Assembly (NCBI RefSeq): GCF_038024125.1
Contig: NZ_CP150662.1
Location: forward strand, 1,195,501 to 1,259,500
Reading direction: 5' to 3'
From: Polaribacter gangjinensis
GTDB taxonomy: Bacteria > Bacteroidota > Bacteroidia > Flavobacteriales > Flavobacteriaceae
DNA: 64,000 nt
The notes below the pieces were generated by a model. It saw only the letters and a list, made by a program, of their open reading frames with translations. It was not told the DNA's origin and did not search any database. Of the stretch, positions 46,596 through 55,874 are shown piece by piece (the first letter of the stretch is position 1; each line of letters starts with the position of its first letter). Position numbers and translations under genes: made by a program.

Positions 46596-49500
46596 ATGAA
46601 GACAAAGTTTAATGGATTTTTAACGCTATTACTAGCGTTGGTGGTGCAAATTTCATTTGCACAAGAAAAGACTATTTCTGGTACGGTTACTGAAGAATCT
46701 GGTGCTTTGCCAGGCGTAAGTGTTCTTGTAAAAGGAACCTTAAGTGGTCAAGAAACAGATTTCGATGGAAAGTATTCTATTAAAGCTAAAGCTGGCGATG
46801 TGTTAGTATTTAGATATTTAGGATACAAAACTGTAGAAAGAACTGTAGGTAGTGCTAACATAATTAACGTAAAGTTAGAACAAGAAAGTAATGTATTGGA
46901 TGAGATAGTTGTAGTTGGATATGGTACAACAACAAAAAAATCTTACGTTGGAACTGCAACAACAGTGCTTTCTAAAAATTTAGAAGCAAAAAACTTTACC
47001 AATGTTACTCAAGCTTTAGCTGGTGAAGTTGCTGGTGTAACAGTAATCAATACATCTGGTCAACCAGGAACAATTGGAACAGTTCGTATCAGAGGTTATG
47101 GATCTCCTTTAGGAAATAGAGCTCCACTTTATGTAGTTGATGGCATTCCTTTTGACGGAACTTTTGAATTAAACTCAATAAATCCATCAGATATTGCGAG
47201 TACAACTGTTTTAAAAGATGCAACTGCAACAGCAATCTATGGATCAAGAGGGGCAAATGGTGTAATTTTAATAACAACTAAAAGTGGTTCTCTAGCAGGT
47301 GAAAAAGGTTACGTTGAGGTTGATGTTAAATCTGGTGTAAACTGGCAAGGTATTGCGAGATATGATGTAATTAAATCTCCTGAAGAATATATTGGTTACG
47401 TTTGGGAAGGGCTATATAACAGAGCACTTCGTGATGGAACAATTACAAGACCTGCTATCGATTATGCAAATGGTTCACTTTTTGGTGAAGGTGGATCAGG
47501 TTTTGGAACAGGAGCTGGTCGTGGATATAATATGTGGGATGTCTCACCTGTAGGCGGTGGATTAATAGATCCTGTTACAAAAACAGTAAGAACCGGTGTT
47601 AATAGATTATTTACACCAGAAAGATATGCTGATTTAGGTCTTGGAAATGGATTCAGAACAGAAACAAATGTAAGAATTGGAGGAGGTTCTCAAAAAACAA
47701 AATATTTTGTATCTGTAGGGTATTTAAATGATAAAGGATATATCATCAATTCAGATTTTAAGAGATATAGTACGAGATTAAATGTTTCATCAGAAGTAAA
47801 CAAATGGTTAAATGTAGGCGCTAATCTTGGTTATGCTTATTCAGAATCCACGAACAACGGACAAATTAATGGTTCAGAAAATCTTTCTGAACAAGCTGAT
47901 AAAATGGCTCCAATTTATCCTGTATTTGCAAGATTTCCTGGTACAGGTGACAAAATTCCAGATCCAATTTTTGGTGGCTTTCAGTATGATTATGGATCTC
48001 CTACTTCTGATATCAATAATTTTGGTTTTGAAAGAGCTAGGCCAAATGCTAATTTATTAAATCCTATAGGTCAAGCAATGTTAGACTTTGATGGTAGAGA
48101 TACTCATGGTTTGAATGGTAACTTTTATGCAAAGTTTCAAATTATGAGTGGTTTAACTTTTGAGACTAAATTTGGAGGGCAATACTCTGCTTTAAGAAGA
48201 AATAACATGTCAAATCATGCATATGGAACTGCTAGACCTTTAAATGGAACATTAAGTATAACAGATCAAATAAGATGGACTAAAACGATTCAAAACATAT
48301 TGAGATTCGAAAAATCAATAAAGGATCATAATTTTGATATATTGTTGGCTAGTGAGACTTTTAGAGAAAGATTTACAACAAATCAATCAACAAAACAAAA
48401 TGTGATTGTACCAGGTGTCTATCAATTCAATAACTATTTATCCAATTCTGGAGATGCTTTTGGATATGCAGATGGTTCTGGTATAGAATCTTATTTTACA
48501 CAATTAAACTATAATTATGCAAACAAATACTTTTTATCAGGATCTTTAAGAACGGACGGATCTTCAAGATTCATAAATGATAAATGGGGTGTTTTTGGTT
48601 CTATTGGTGGATCATGGGTAATTAGTGAAGAAAATTTTCTTAAAGATAGTTTTATTTCTTATATGAAATTAAAAGCATCATGGGGATTAACTGGAGATCA
48701 AGGAGGAGTATCTACATCTAGATCATTTGATACATTCAATAGTGATATCGCTGGTGGAAGTTTAGCATTAGTTGAAAGGTTGAATGGTAATCCTGATTTG
48801 ACATGGGAAACTACAAGTCAAATTCAAGCAGGATTAGAATTATCCTTAGGTAAATATATCGATGCAAACTTTGATTACTATAGAAAAAATACAGATGGTT
48901 TATTTTTTAACCAAAGAGTTGGTCCATCAAACGGATTATCAAGTATATTAGTAAATGATGGAGAGGTTCTAAATGCTGGATTTGAATTTGATATAACTGG
49001 CCATTTAATTAAAAAAGAAGACTTTTCATTAGATCTCTCTGTTAATGGAGAAATGCTTCAAAATAAATTGTTAGCAATGCCTATAGAGCCATCTACAGGA
49101 AGACAAAAAGTAATTGATTCTAACTCAAGTGGTGATGGAGCTTATGCATATGCAGTTGGTAAATCAATTTTTGATTTTTGGATGAGAGAATGGGCTGGTG
49201 TTGACCCTGCTGATGGAAAACCAATGTGGTATCAATATTACGATGATAAAAATAATAATGGAATTTTAGATAGTGGTGAAGGCTCATTTAGTGTTCTTGA
49301 TGCTAATAACTTAGAGACTAACACTTCAGGTTCTTTGTTTGAATATCAAAAATTAAGCCCGAATGCGAATATAAAAAAGACAGTTACAAAAACATATGCA
49401 AATGCAACACAAACATATATCGGAAAGTCTTTTATTCCAAAATTAAGAGGTGCTTTTAGATTATCTGGAAGATTTAAAAACTTCGATTTTTCTACACAGT

Positions 49501-49928
49501 TCACCTACAGTCTTGGTGGATATGCATATGATGCACAATATGGCGAATTGATGCAAGATCGTTTCGGTGCTGCTGGTCAAAATTACCATACAGATATTAG
49601 AAACAGATGGCAAAATCCTGGGGATTTGACAGATGTTCCTGTTCTAGCTGATAATTTTGTAACAGATGGGGCTAGTCAATCTACTCGTTTTATTACTAGT
49701 ACTGATTTTATAGCTTTAAACAATGCAAGAGTTGGATATACAGTTCCAAAATCATTTTTATCAAAATCTGGTTTAGATGAAGTTAATCTATGGGTTTCAG
49801 GTGATAATTTATTTCAAAGAACAGTGAGAGATGGTTTTAACCCATCAATAAGAGAAGCTGGTAACTCTGGAAGAAATATTTATGCGCCAGCAACTACTGT
49901 TACAATGGGAGTAAGAGTTAAATTTTAA
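46596..49928 (+). CDS. SusC/RagA-family TonB-dependent outer-membrane receptor (second copy)
   Basis: The product has 1110 residues from the ATG at 46596 (MKTKFNGFLTLLLALVV). The longer frame from 46527 would run through the promoter and is rejected. The order is signal peptide, carboxypeptidase-like domain (TISGTVTEESGALPGVSVLVKGT), TonB-box region (LDEIVVVGYGTTTKK), plug (ending ANGVILITTKSG), barrel, and end TMGVRVKF. The N-terminal ~120 residues and their DNA closely resemble the first copy, but the barrel does not, so the ligands probably differ. Its SusD partner follows after 14 bases. Confidence 0.97.
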   Translation: MKTKFNGFLTLLLALVVQISFAQEKTISGTVTEESGALPGVSVLVKGTLSGQETDFDGKYSIKAKAGDVLVFRYLGYKTVERTVGSANIINVKLEQESNVLDEIVVVGYGTTTKKSYVGTATTVLSKNLEAKNFTNVTQALAGEVAGVTVINTSGQPGTIGTVRIRGYGSPLGNRAPLYVVDGIPFDGTFELNSINPSDIASTTVLKDATATAIYGSRGANGVILITTKSGSLAGEKGYVEVDVKSGVNWQGIARYDVIKSPEEYIGYVWEGLYNRALRDGTITRPAIDYANGSLFGEGGSGFGTGAGRGYNMWDVSPVGGGLIDPVTKTVRTGVNRLFTPERYADLGLGNGFRTETNVRIGGGSQKTKYFVSVGYLNDKGYIINSDFKRYSTRLNVSSEVNKWLNVGANLGYAYSESTNNGQINGSENLSEQADKMAPIYPVFARFPGTGDKIPDPIFGGFQYDYGSPTSDINNFGFERARPNANLLNPIGQAMLDFDGRDTHGLNGNFYAKFQIMSGLTFETKFGGQYSALRRNNMSNHAYGTARPLNGTLSITDQIRWTKTIQNILRFEKSIKDHNFDILLASETFRERFTTNQSTKQNVIVPGVYQFNNYLSNSGDAFGYADGSGIESYFTQLNYNYANKYFLSGSLRTDGSSRFINDKWGVFGSIGGSWVISEENFLKDSFISYMKLKASWGLTGDQGGVSTSRSFDTFNSDIAGGSLALVERLNGNPDLTWETTSQIQAGLELSLGKYIDANFDYYRKNTDGLFFNQRVGPSNGLSSILVNDGEVLNAGFEFDITGHLIKKEDFSLDLSVNGEMLQNKLLAMPIEPSTGRQKVIDSNSSGDGAYAYAVGKSIFDFWMREWAGVDPADGKPMWYQYYDDKNNNGILDSGEGSFSVLDANNLETNTSGSLFEYQKLSPNANIKKTVTKTYANATQTYIGKSFIPKLRGAFRLSGRFKNFDFSTQFTYSLGGYAYDAQYGELMQDRFGAAGQNYHTDIRNRWQNPGDLTDVPVLADNFVTDGASQSTRFITSTDFIALNNARVGYTVPKSFLSKSGLDEVNLWVSGDNLFQRTVRDGFNPSIREAGNSGRNIYAPATTVTMGVRVKF
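46622..46662 (+). promoter_or_regulatory. Two stem-loops in the signal-peptide codons of the second susC
   Basis: Hairpin 1: AACGCTA/TAGCGTT (46622-46628 with 46633-46639; 7 perfect bp, tetraloop). Hairpin 2: GTGCAAAT/ATTTGCAC (46644-46651 with 46655-46662; 8 perfect bp, 3-nt loop). They occupy the same codons as the pair in the first susC. Confidence 0.45.
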
Positions 49929-49942
49929 AAAACATAATAAAA

Positions 49943-51463
49943 ATGAAAAAACATTTTAATTTAGTAATGCTACTATCTTTAATTATAACATATAGTTGTA
50001 GCGAAGATATTTTAAGAAATGATGGGGTTTCTAATGCAAGTAATCCTACAGATGTATTTACAAATGCACAACTAGAACAAGGGGCAATTACAAATCCTGA
50101 CATTCCTGCAGCATTCGTTAATGGTATTTATGCACAAATGGTACAAACTGGTACTGGAGGCACGACAAACCATGATGATTTTGGTCAAAAAGGGTATGAT
50201 ATATTTGGAGATATGTTGTCAGGAGATATGGCTTTAAGTGTAAGTAACTATGGTTGGTATCGTGCAGATATTACAGAGTTTCAAGCCCCTTTAGATTTCA
50301 CAAGAGGCAGAAATAGAATGGTTTGGAGATATTATTACAGAATTATTAGATCTTGTAATAATGTTATTAAAAGTTTAGGTGGTAATGATTTTGTACCTTC
50401 ATTAGATGAAAATAAATTTGCAATGGGTCAAGCAAAAGCCATGCGTGCCCATAGTTACTTTTACCTAACACAATACTTTCAAAAAGAGTATGTAGCAAAC
50501 GAAATGATTTTACCATTATATACAGAAGCTATCAGTACAAATTTACCAAAATCAAGTGCTGAAGATATTTATAATTTAATGGAAAAAGATTTAGAAGATG
50601 CAATAAGCTTGTTAAATGGATTCAATAGAGAGGCAAAAAACCAAGTGAATCAGGATGTTGCCAAAATGATTTTAGGATATGTACTTGGGGCTAAAGGTGG
50701 TAGAGATGCTGAGGTAGCCTCTCTTACAAGAGATGTTATTAATTCTGGTAATTATACAATGCTTTCACAGACTCAATTAGTTTCTACTGCGGCTGGTGTG
50801 AATGGCTTCATTGATGTAAATTCACCAAGTTGGATGTGGGGCTTTGATATTACTGGAACTAATGGTTTAGGGTTAGTTTCTTGGTGGGGTCAGGTAGATG
50901 CATGGTCTTACAGTTATGCATGGGCAGGAGATTATAAAGTTATTGATAAAAGCTTATATGATATGATACCTGCAAATGATGGAAGAAAAGGACAATTTTT
51001 AAACAATCCAGCAAGTGGAAGATATTTACAACCATTATTTAAGTTTAGAGCATCAAACGCAATTGGATCTGCTCCAAGACCAATAACAACTGACTATGTT
51101 TACATGCGTGTTGAAGAGGCTTATTTACTTAATGCTGAAGCTAATGCAAATGCAGGAAATGATGGTTTAGCTAGAACTAGTCTTAAAGCATTGGTATCTA
51201 GAAGAGTTCCAGATGCATCATATATAGATGGTCTATCTGGACAGGCTTTAAAAGATGAAATTTATAAGCAAACTAGAATTGAATTGTGGGGAGAAGGCAA
51301 AAGTTATTTAGCCATGAAGAGAAATAAAGCTACAACAGTAAGAGGAACTAATCATTTATCTTTCGTTGGTGTCCCAATACCATATAATGATGAAAGAATG
51401 CAGTTTGAAATTCCTTTAGATGAAATTCAAAACAATCCTTTCGTAAGCGAACAAAATCAATAA
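49943..51463 (+). CDS. SusD/RagB-family lipoprotein (second copy)
   Basis: The protein has 506 residues with lipobox IITYSC (Cys19). The canonical SusD layout is present. The N-terminal TPR-like helices include YYYRIIRSCNNVIKSLG and MGQAKAMRAHSYFYLTQYF. The C-terminal part has DYVYMRVEEAYLLNAEANAN, TRIELWGEGKSYLAMKR and ends IPLDEIQNNP. It works with the upstream SusC. A strong hairpin separates it from the downstream lipoprotein gene. Confidence 0.97.
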   Translation: MKKHFNLVMLLSLIITYSCSEDILRNDGVSNASNPTDVFTNAQLEQGAITNPDIPAAFVNGIYAQMVQTGTGGTTNHDDFGQKGYDIFGDMLSGDMALSVSNYGWYRADITEFQAPLDFTRGRNRMVWRYYYRIIRSCNNVIKSLGGNDFVPSLDENKFAMGQAKAMRAHSYFYLTQYFQKEYVANEMILPLYTEAISTNLPKSSAEDIYNLMEKDLEDAISLLNGFNREAKNQVNQDVAKMILGYVLGAKGGRDAEVASLTRDVINSGNYTMLSQTQLVSTAAGVNGFIDVNSPSWMWGFDITGTNGLGLVSWWGQVDAWSYSYAWAGDYKVIDKSLYDMIPANDGRKGQFLNNPASGRYLQPLFKFRASNAIGSAPRPITTDYVYMRVEEAYLLNAEANANAGNDGLARTSLKALVSRRVPDASYIDGLSGQALKDEIYKQTRIELWGEGKSYLAMKRNKATTVRGTNHLSFVGVPIPYNDERMQFEIPLDEIQNNPFVSEQNQ

Positions 51464-51469
51464 TTTTAA

Positions 51470-51507
51470 TAGCTACTTTTTAAGAATAATATCTTAAAAA
51501 GTAGCTA
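51470..51507 (+). promoter_or_regulatory. Long hairpin between susD and the third lipoprotein gene
   Basis: A perfect 16-bp stem (TAGCTACTTTTTAAGA / TCTTAAAAAGTAGCTA) with a 6-nt loop. No proper U run follows, so it is more likely an mRNA-stability or partial-termination element than a full terminator. Confidence 0.6.
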
Positions 51508-51527
51508 TATTTTAAAAACATAATTTT

Positions 51528-52259
51528 ATGAAAAAAATTTTATTAATATTATTATCTTTTACATTTCTATTAAGTTTTAATAGTTGTACTGAAGAAGTTG
51601 AGCCTCGACAAACAAATTATATTACTTTTGCTTCTACAACTTACTCTACTGGTATAGATATCGGAGGTTCAGAAACTGTTGAAATCCCTGTTTACACAGC
51701 TAATATCACTAGTTCTGATAGATCATTTGTAATATCAGTTTTACCAACATCAACCGCAGCTGCAGGATCTTATACAGTTCCAGAAACAATAACAATACCA
51801 GCTGGATCAAATGAAGGTACATTATCAATTGCTTTATCAGATACAAATTTAGGAATTGGAATAAATACCCTAAGGTTAAGTTTTGGTGTACAAGAAGGTT
51901 TATCTACAGGACCCAACACAGTTTTAAGTTACTTTCAAAATTGTTCAGAAGTTACTGCAACATTAAGTATTACATTTGACGGTTATGGAAGTGAAACTGG
52001 TTGGACAGTTACTGACGCGTTAGGAGGAGTTGTTGCTTCTAAAACTGCTGGTGCTTACGCTGATGGACAAGCTTCTGCATCAGAAACTATTACATTGTGT
52101 GCCGGAAGAGATTATACTTTCACAATCACTGATTCTTACGGTGATGGTTTAAGTTTCCCAGCAAATGGTTCATATTCACTTACTATTGGTGGTGTTGTTA
52201 AAGCTACCGGAGGTGGTGATTTTGGAGCTAGTCAAGCAACTGCATTCGATACAAAATAA
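51528..52259 (+). CDS. Surface lipoprotein of the second SusCD locus
   Basis: The protein has 243 residues with lipobox SFNSC (Cys20). The first ~120 residues look like a Calx-beta/DUF-type beta domain (GSETVEIPVYTANITSSDRS; TITIPAGSNEGTLSIALSD). The second half carries the DSYGDGLSFPANGSYSL motif. Such domains recur in Bacteroidota surface proteins that bind ligands or sit beside SusD. It is transcribed with the second pair and ends at a strong terminator. It is probably a third surface binding component of that uptake system; the ligand is unknown. Confidence 0.8.
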   Translation: MKKILLILLSFTFLLSFNSCTEEVEPRQTNYITFASTTYSTGIDIGGSETVEIPVYTANITSSDRSFVISVLPTSTAAAGSYTVPETITIPAGSNEGTLSIALSDTNLGIGINTLRLSFGVQEGLSTGPNTVLSYFQNCSEVTATLSITFDGYGSETGWTVTDALGGVVASKTAGAYADGQASASETITLCAGRDYTFTITDSYGDGLSFPANGSYSLTIGGVVKATGGGDFGASQATAFDTK

Positions 52260-52275
52260 CCTAATAACAAATTTT

Positions 52276-52305
52276 AAAAACCATCTTTCGAGATGGTTTT
52301 TTTTT
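52276..52305 (+). terminator. Intrinsic terminator of the second sus locus
   Basis: An 11-bp stem (AAAAACCATCT / AGATGGTTTTT) with a UUCG tetraloop and a T run. Confidence 0.93.
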
Positions 52306-52320
52306 GCTCAAAAATTACCA

Positions 52321-52328
52321 TACATTTG
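52321..52328 (+). promoter_or_regulatory. Predicted -7 element of rlmB
   Basis: TACATTTG matches TAnnTTTG and ends only 4 bases before the ATG at 52333. By Bacteroidota geometry the transcript would start at or next to the start codon. Confidence 0.65.
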
Positions 52329-52332
52329 CAAT

Positions 52333-53085
52333 ATGACAACAGAGAACACTATTATTTTCGGATTAAGAGCCATCATTGAAGCCATTCAAAGTGGAACAAT
52401 TATTAATAAAATATATCTTCAAAAAGGACTGAGAAGTTCACTTTATGTAGAATTAGAAAAATTAATAAGCGAAAATCGTTTAACTACAAGTATAGTTCCT
52501 GTTGAGAAATTAAATCGCTTATCAAAAAACAATAATCATCAGGGAGCAGTTGCGCAAATATCACCTGTTACATTTTATGATTTAGAACAGTTGATTGAAG
52601 ATACACTTCAAAAAAATAAAATACCATTATTTTTAATTCTAGATCAAATATCTGATGTTAGAAATTTTGGTGCAATCATCAGGACAGCAGAATGTGCAGG
52701 AGTTAATGGAATCATCATTCAAAAAAATGGAAGTGCTCCTGTAAATGCTGAAACTGTAAAAACATCAGCTGGAGCAGCATTTAAAATGCCTATTTGTAAA
52801 GTAGAACACATTAAAGATGCTTTGTATTTATTACAAGCATCCGAAATTAAAACAGTGGCTGCAACTGAAAAAACGGATGATTCAGTTTATGATATCAATC
52901 TAAATCAACCAATTGCTATTATAATGGGATCTGAAGATAGAGGTGTAAATCCTTCTATCTTAAAATTGGTAGATTATAAAGCAAAATTACCATTGCTTGG
53001 TGAAATAGAATCCTTAAATGTTTCTGTGGCTTGTGGAGCAATATTATATGAAACCATAAGACAAAGAGGTATCTTTAGTCTTTAG
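52333..53085 (+). CDS. rlmB: 23S rRNA (guanosine-2'-O-)-methyltransferase, RlmB-type SpoU family
   Basis: The product has 250 residues from ATG 52333 (MTTENTIIFGLRAIIEAI). The longer frame from 52165 overlaps the previous gene and terminator and is rejected. The SpoU motifs are intact: motif 1 LILDQISDVRNFGAIIRTAECAGV, motif 2 IIMGSEDRGVNPSIL, motif 3 LPLLGEIESLNVSVACGAILYE (knot Ser and Asn). It methylates a 23S guanosine (G2251 in E. coli); target identity is by family. The stop codon lies inside a short heptamer repeat. Confidence 0.95.
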   Translation: MTTENTIIFGLRAIIEAIQSGTIINKIYLQKGLRSSLYVELEKLISENRLTTSIVPVEKLNRLSKNNNHQGAVAQISPVTFYDLEQLIEDTLQKNKIPLFLILDQISDVRNFGAIIRTAECAGVNGIIIQKNGSAPVNAETVKTSAGAAFKMPICKVEHIKDALYLLQASEIKTVAATEKTDDSVYDINLNQPIAIIMGSEDRGVNPSILKLVDYKAKLPLLGEIESLNVSVACGAILYETIRQRGIFSL

Positions 53086-53101
53086 TCTTTATTCTTTAGT
53101 C
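53072..53101 (+). repeat. Heptamer tandem repeat across the rlmB stop codon
   Basis: TCTTTAG, TCTTTAG, TCTTTAT, then TCTTTAG after one extra T. The rlmB stop TAG (53083-53085) is part of the second unit. Confidence 0.75.
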
Positions 53102-53113
53102 AAAAATAAAAAT

Positions 53114-53773
53114 TTAGTTTTCTTCTGTAGTTTCTATAAGATTTCCATTTTCATCAATGAAAGCATCTATTTCAGATGGTGAAAATTGAAATTCTTCTTT
53201 TACAATTCCTTTATTTTTATAGAAAAAGGCAAAGAAAAGTCCTACTAAAAAACCTGATAAATGTCCTTCCCAAGACATCCCCTCCTCTATTGGTAAAACA
53301 TACCAAATCATACTTCCATATAAAAAAATGACGATTAATGATAGAGCAATTAATCGATAATGTTTCTTTAAAATTCCACTAAAAAAAATAAAGCTAAACA
53401 ATACATAGACAATGCCACTTGCGCCAATATGATAAGATTCTCGTGCAATCAACCAAGTTAAAAAACCTGTCAAAATAGCTCCATAAATAAGTACTTTTAA
53501 AGCAACTTCCCTGTAGAAATATAATATTGAACTTAAAAGCACACCTAAAGGAATTGAATTATTAAATAAATGCTTCGCATCACCATGAATAAAATGGGTA
53601 AAAAATACACCTCTCAAACCTTTTATTGTTCGTGGAAATACACCATATTTATTAAAATTATATCCAAACTGAATTTCAAACCAATACACAATCCAAATAA
53701 AACCCACAAAAATTGCAGGAATTACAAGCATGGAAGTTTTGAATGTTAATTGATTTTCATTTTGCATATCCAT
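53114..53773 (-). CDS. Rhomboid-family intramembrane serine protease
   Basis: About 219 residues with six membrane segments. The catalytic Ser lies in HIGASGIVYVL and the His in SWEGHLSGFLVGLFFAF. The N-terminal amphipathic loop has the HFIHGDAKHLFNNSIPLG motif. The start is uncertain: Met at 53773 (MDMQNENQ) or 53767 fits better than 53803, because a near-promoter (TATTTTTTG) overlaps the upstream codons. The substrate is unknown. It is convergent with rlmB. Confidence 0.88.
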   Translation of the reverse strand: MDMQNENQLTFKTSMLVIPAIFVGFIWIVYWFEIQFGYNFNKYGVFPRTIKGLRGVFFTHFIHGDAKHLFNNSIPLGVLLSSILYFYREVALKVLIYGAILTGFLTWLIARESYHIGASGIVYVLFSFIFFSGILKKHYRLIALSLIVIFLYGSMIWYVLPIEEGMSWEGHLSGFLVGLFFAFFYKNKGIVKEEFQFSPSEIDAFIDENGNLIETTEEN

Positions 53774-53843
53774 AAAAATAACAAAAAATAAACCATTTCT
53801 CAATTTTACAATTTCTGTCAGAAATCTTTAGTAATTTTACAAA

Positions 53844-55115
53844 ATGAATGAACCTTTGGCAGAAAGAATCCGTCCTAAAACCCTTGATGACTACATCAGT
53901 CAGCAACATTTGGTGGGAAAAAATGGCATTTTAACAAAATTAATTCAACAAGGTGTCATTCCTTCTTTAATTTTTTGGGGACCTCCTGGCATTGGAAAAA
54001 CAACTTTGGCAAACATCATTGCAACAACATCTAAAAGACCATTTTACACGCTAAGCGCTATTAATGCAGGTGTAAAAGATGTTCGTGATGTCATTGACAA
54101 AGCCAAACGAAGTGGTGGTTTATTTACTTCCAAAAATCCCATTTTATTTATTGATGAAATCCACAGATTCAGTAAATCTCAACAAGATTCTCTTTTAGCA
54201 GCCGTTGAAAAAGGGTGGGTTACATTGATTGGAGCCACTACTGAAAATCCAAGTTTTGAAGTTATTCCTGCTTTGTTATCAAGGTGTCAAGTGTACATTT
54301 TAAATTCTTTTGATAAAGAAGATTTAATTGCGTTGCTTGAAAGAGCTATGAAAGAAGATGCTTTTTTAGCATCTAAAAAAATAATTTTAAAAGAAACGGA
54401 AGCATTGTTGCAAGTTTCAGGAGGTGATGCTCGAAAATTGCTGAATATTTTTGAATTATTAGTAGCATCAGAAAATGACATTGAAATTACAAACAAACTC
54501 GTTTTAGAGAAAGTTCAAAAAAATACTGCCAGATATGATAAAACTGGCGAACAACATTATGACATTATTTCCGCTTTTATAAAATCGATTCGTGGAAGTG
54601 ATCCAAATGCAGCTGTTTATTGGCTAGCAAGAATGATTGAAGCTGGTGAAGATGTAAAATTTATTGCACGAAGATTACTCATTTTAGCATCAGAAGATAT
54701 TGGAAATGCAAATCCAACTGCACTAATTTTAGCCAATAATACATTTCAGGCAGTTGCTGTGATTGGCAATCCTGAATCTCGAATTTTATTGAGTCAATGT
54801 GCTATTTATTTGGCAAATTCAACCAAAAGTAATGCTTCGTATTTGGCAATTAATGCTGCACAAGAATTGGTTCGTAAAACGGGAGATTTATCTGTTCCTC
54901 TTCATTTAAGAAACGCACCAACAAAATTAATGAAAGACTTAGATTATGGTAAAAACTATCAATATGCACATGATTTTCCTGGCAATTTTGTAAATCAAGA
55001 ATTTCTTCCAGATGAAATAGCCAATACGAAATTATATGAACCTGGCAACAATCAGCGTGAGCAACAATTCAGAGAATTGCTAAAAAATCGATGGAAAGAT
55101 AAATACGAATATTAA
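53844..55115 (+). CDS. rarA: Replication-associated recombination protein RarA (MgsA), AAA ATPase
   Basis: The protein has 423 residues. The N-terminus is [25 protein letters not shown]. Walker [13 protein letters not shown], Walker [17 protein letters not shown], sensor 1 [12 protein letters not shown] and the arginine finger LLSRCQVY are present. The C-terminal tetramerisation domain contains [24 protein letters not shown]. It acts at stalled forks. A TAATTTTA element at 53832-53839 suggests a very short or absent leader. Its 3' end overlaps the convergent gene by 4 bases. Confidence 0.97.
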   Translation: MNEPLAERIRPKTLDDYISQQHLVGKNGILTKLIQQGVIPSLIFWGPPGIGKTTLANIIATTSKRPFYTLSAINAGVKDVRDVIDKAKRSGGLFTSKNPILFIDEIHRFSKSQQDSLLAAVEKGWVTLIGATTENPSFEVIPALLSRCQVYILNSFDKEDLIALLERAMKEDAFLASKKIILKETEALLQVSGGDARKLLNIFELLVASENDIEITNKLVLEKVQKNTARYDKTGEQHYDIISAFIKSIRGSDPNAAVYWLARMIEAGEDVKFIARRLLILASEDIGNANPTALILANNTFQAVAVIGNPESRILLSQCAIYLANSTKSNASYLAINAAQELVRKTGDLSVPLHLRNAPTKLMKDLDYGKNYQYAHDFPGNFVNQEFLPDEIANTKLYEPGNNQREQQFRELLKNRWKDKYEY

Positions 55116-55873
55116 AATTTAATTTGAAGTTGTTTTTTAACGATTTGATTGTCAACATAATATTCAAAAAACCAATCATTCCCTTCTTTATAAACAATCC
55201 CTTGACTATCTTTCACTAAAAACAAGTCTTTGAGAGTTGTTTTTTGAATCATCATCACAACTTTTGGTATTGCATTTACCAATTGAAATCCATTTAAAAT
55301 GGGTTGTGCATATAAAATTTCTGGGTTTAAAATCTCTTTAAACTCGATTTTCTTTTCAATTAAAGTGTCTTTACTACTATTATTTTTATTTGATAAATCG
55401 TTGCTAATATTAACTTTTGGTTCGATTTTTTCTGATGGTTTATAACTGTATCTTACGTCAGTCATAGTATTAAAGGCATTTCTAATGGATTCATGATATG
55501 CTTTTTTATATTCTTTCAGTTTACTTCTTCCTACTTTTGAGGTGTAAATAATATTTCCTTTACAATCATTTAAAAGAATGATTGATTTTGTCGTTAAGAA
55601 ATCAGATTGGTCTTTTACATCAGCAAATAAGGCATTTTTACATTTATCTAGGGATAAATCATCTGGAAAATTTTCATTGCTTACAAAAACTTGAAATCCT
55701 TTTTTCTCTAATAAAAACTTTGTCAAAGAACTTGTTTGATATCCATCAACTTCTCTCACAAAATGAAATTTATCAGCAACAATTATATACTTATAATTGT
55801 CTAAGTTTAACTCTTGTCCAATTGCAAAAAAAGATGAAAACACAACCAATAAAGTAAAGGTAAATCTATACAT
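55112..55873 (-). CDS. Secreted protein of unknown function
   Basis: The protein has 253 residues with a signal peptide (MYRFTFTLLVVFSSFFAIGQ). An alpha/beta region follows (KYIIVADKFHFVREVDGYQTSSL; LLEKKGFQVFVSNENFPDD; CKGNIIYTSKVGRSKLKEYKKAYHESIRNAF). A low-complexity linker and a small C-terminal beta region (LKDLFLVKDSQGIVYKEGNDWFFEYY) end it. I recognise no family. It is the last gene of the yjjG operon, one base after the barrel gene, and it probably works in the envelope with that protein. Confidence 0.72.
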   Translation of the reverse strand: MYRFTFTLLVVFSSFFAIGQELNLDNYKYIIVADKFHFVREVDGYQTSSLTKFLLEKKGFQVFVSNENFPDDLSLDKCKNALFADVKDQSDFLTTKSIILLNDCKGNIIYTSKVGRSKLKEYKKAYHESIRNAFNTMTDVRYSYKPSEKIEPKVNISNDLSNKNNSSKDTLIEKKIEFKEILNPEILYAQPILNGFQLVNAIPKVVMMIQKTTLKDLFLVKDSQGIVYKEGNDWFFEYYVDNQIVKKQLQIKF

Positions 55874-55874
55874 A

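Noticed and set aside
52165..52332. Upstream extension of rlmB
   Set aside because: It overlaps the preceding lipoprotein gene and the UUCG terminator; family start is at 52333.
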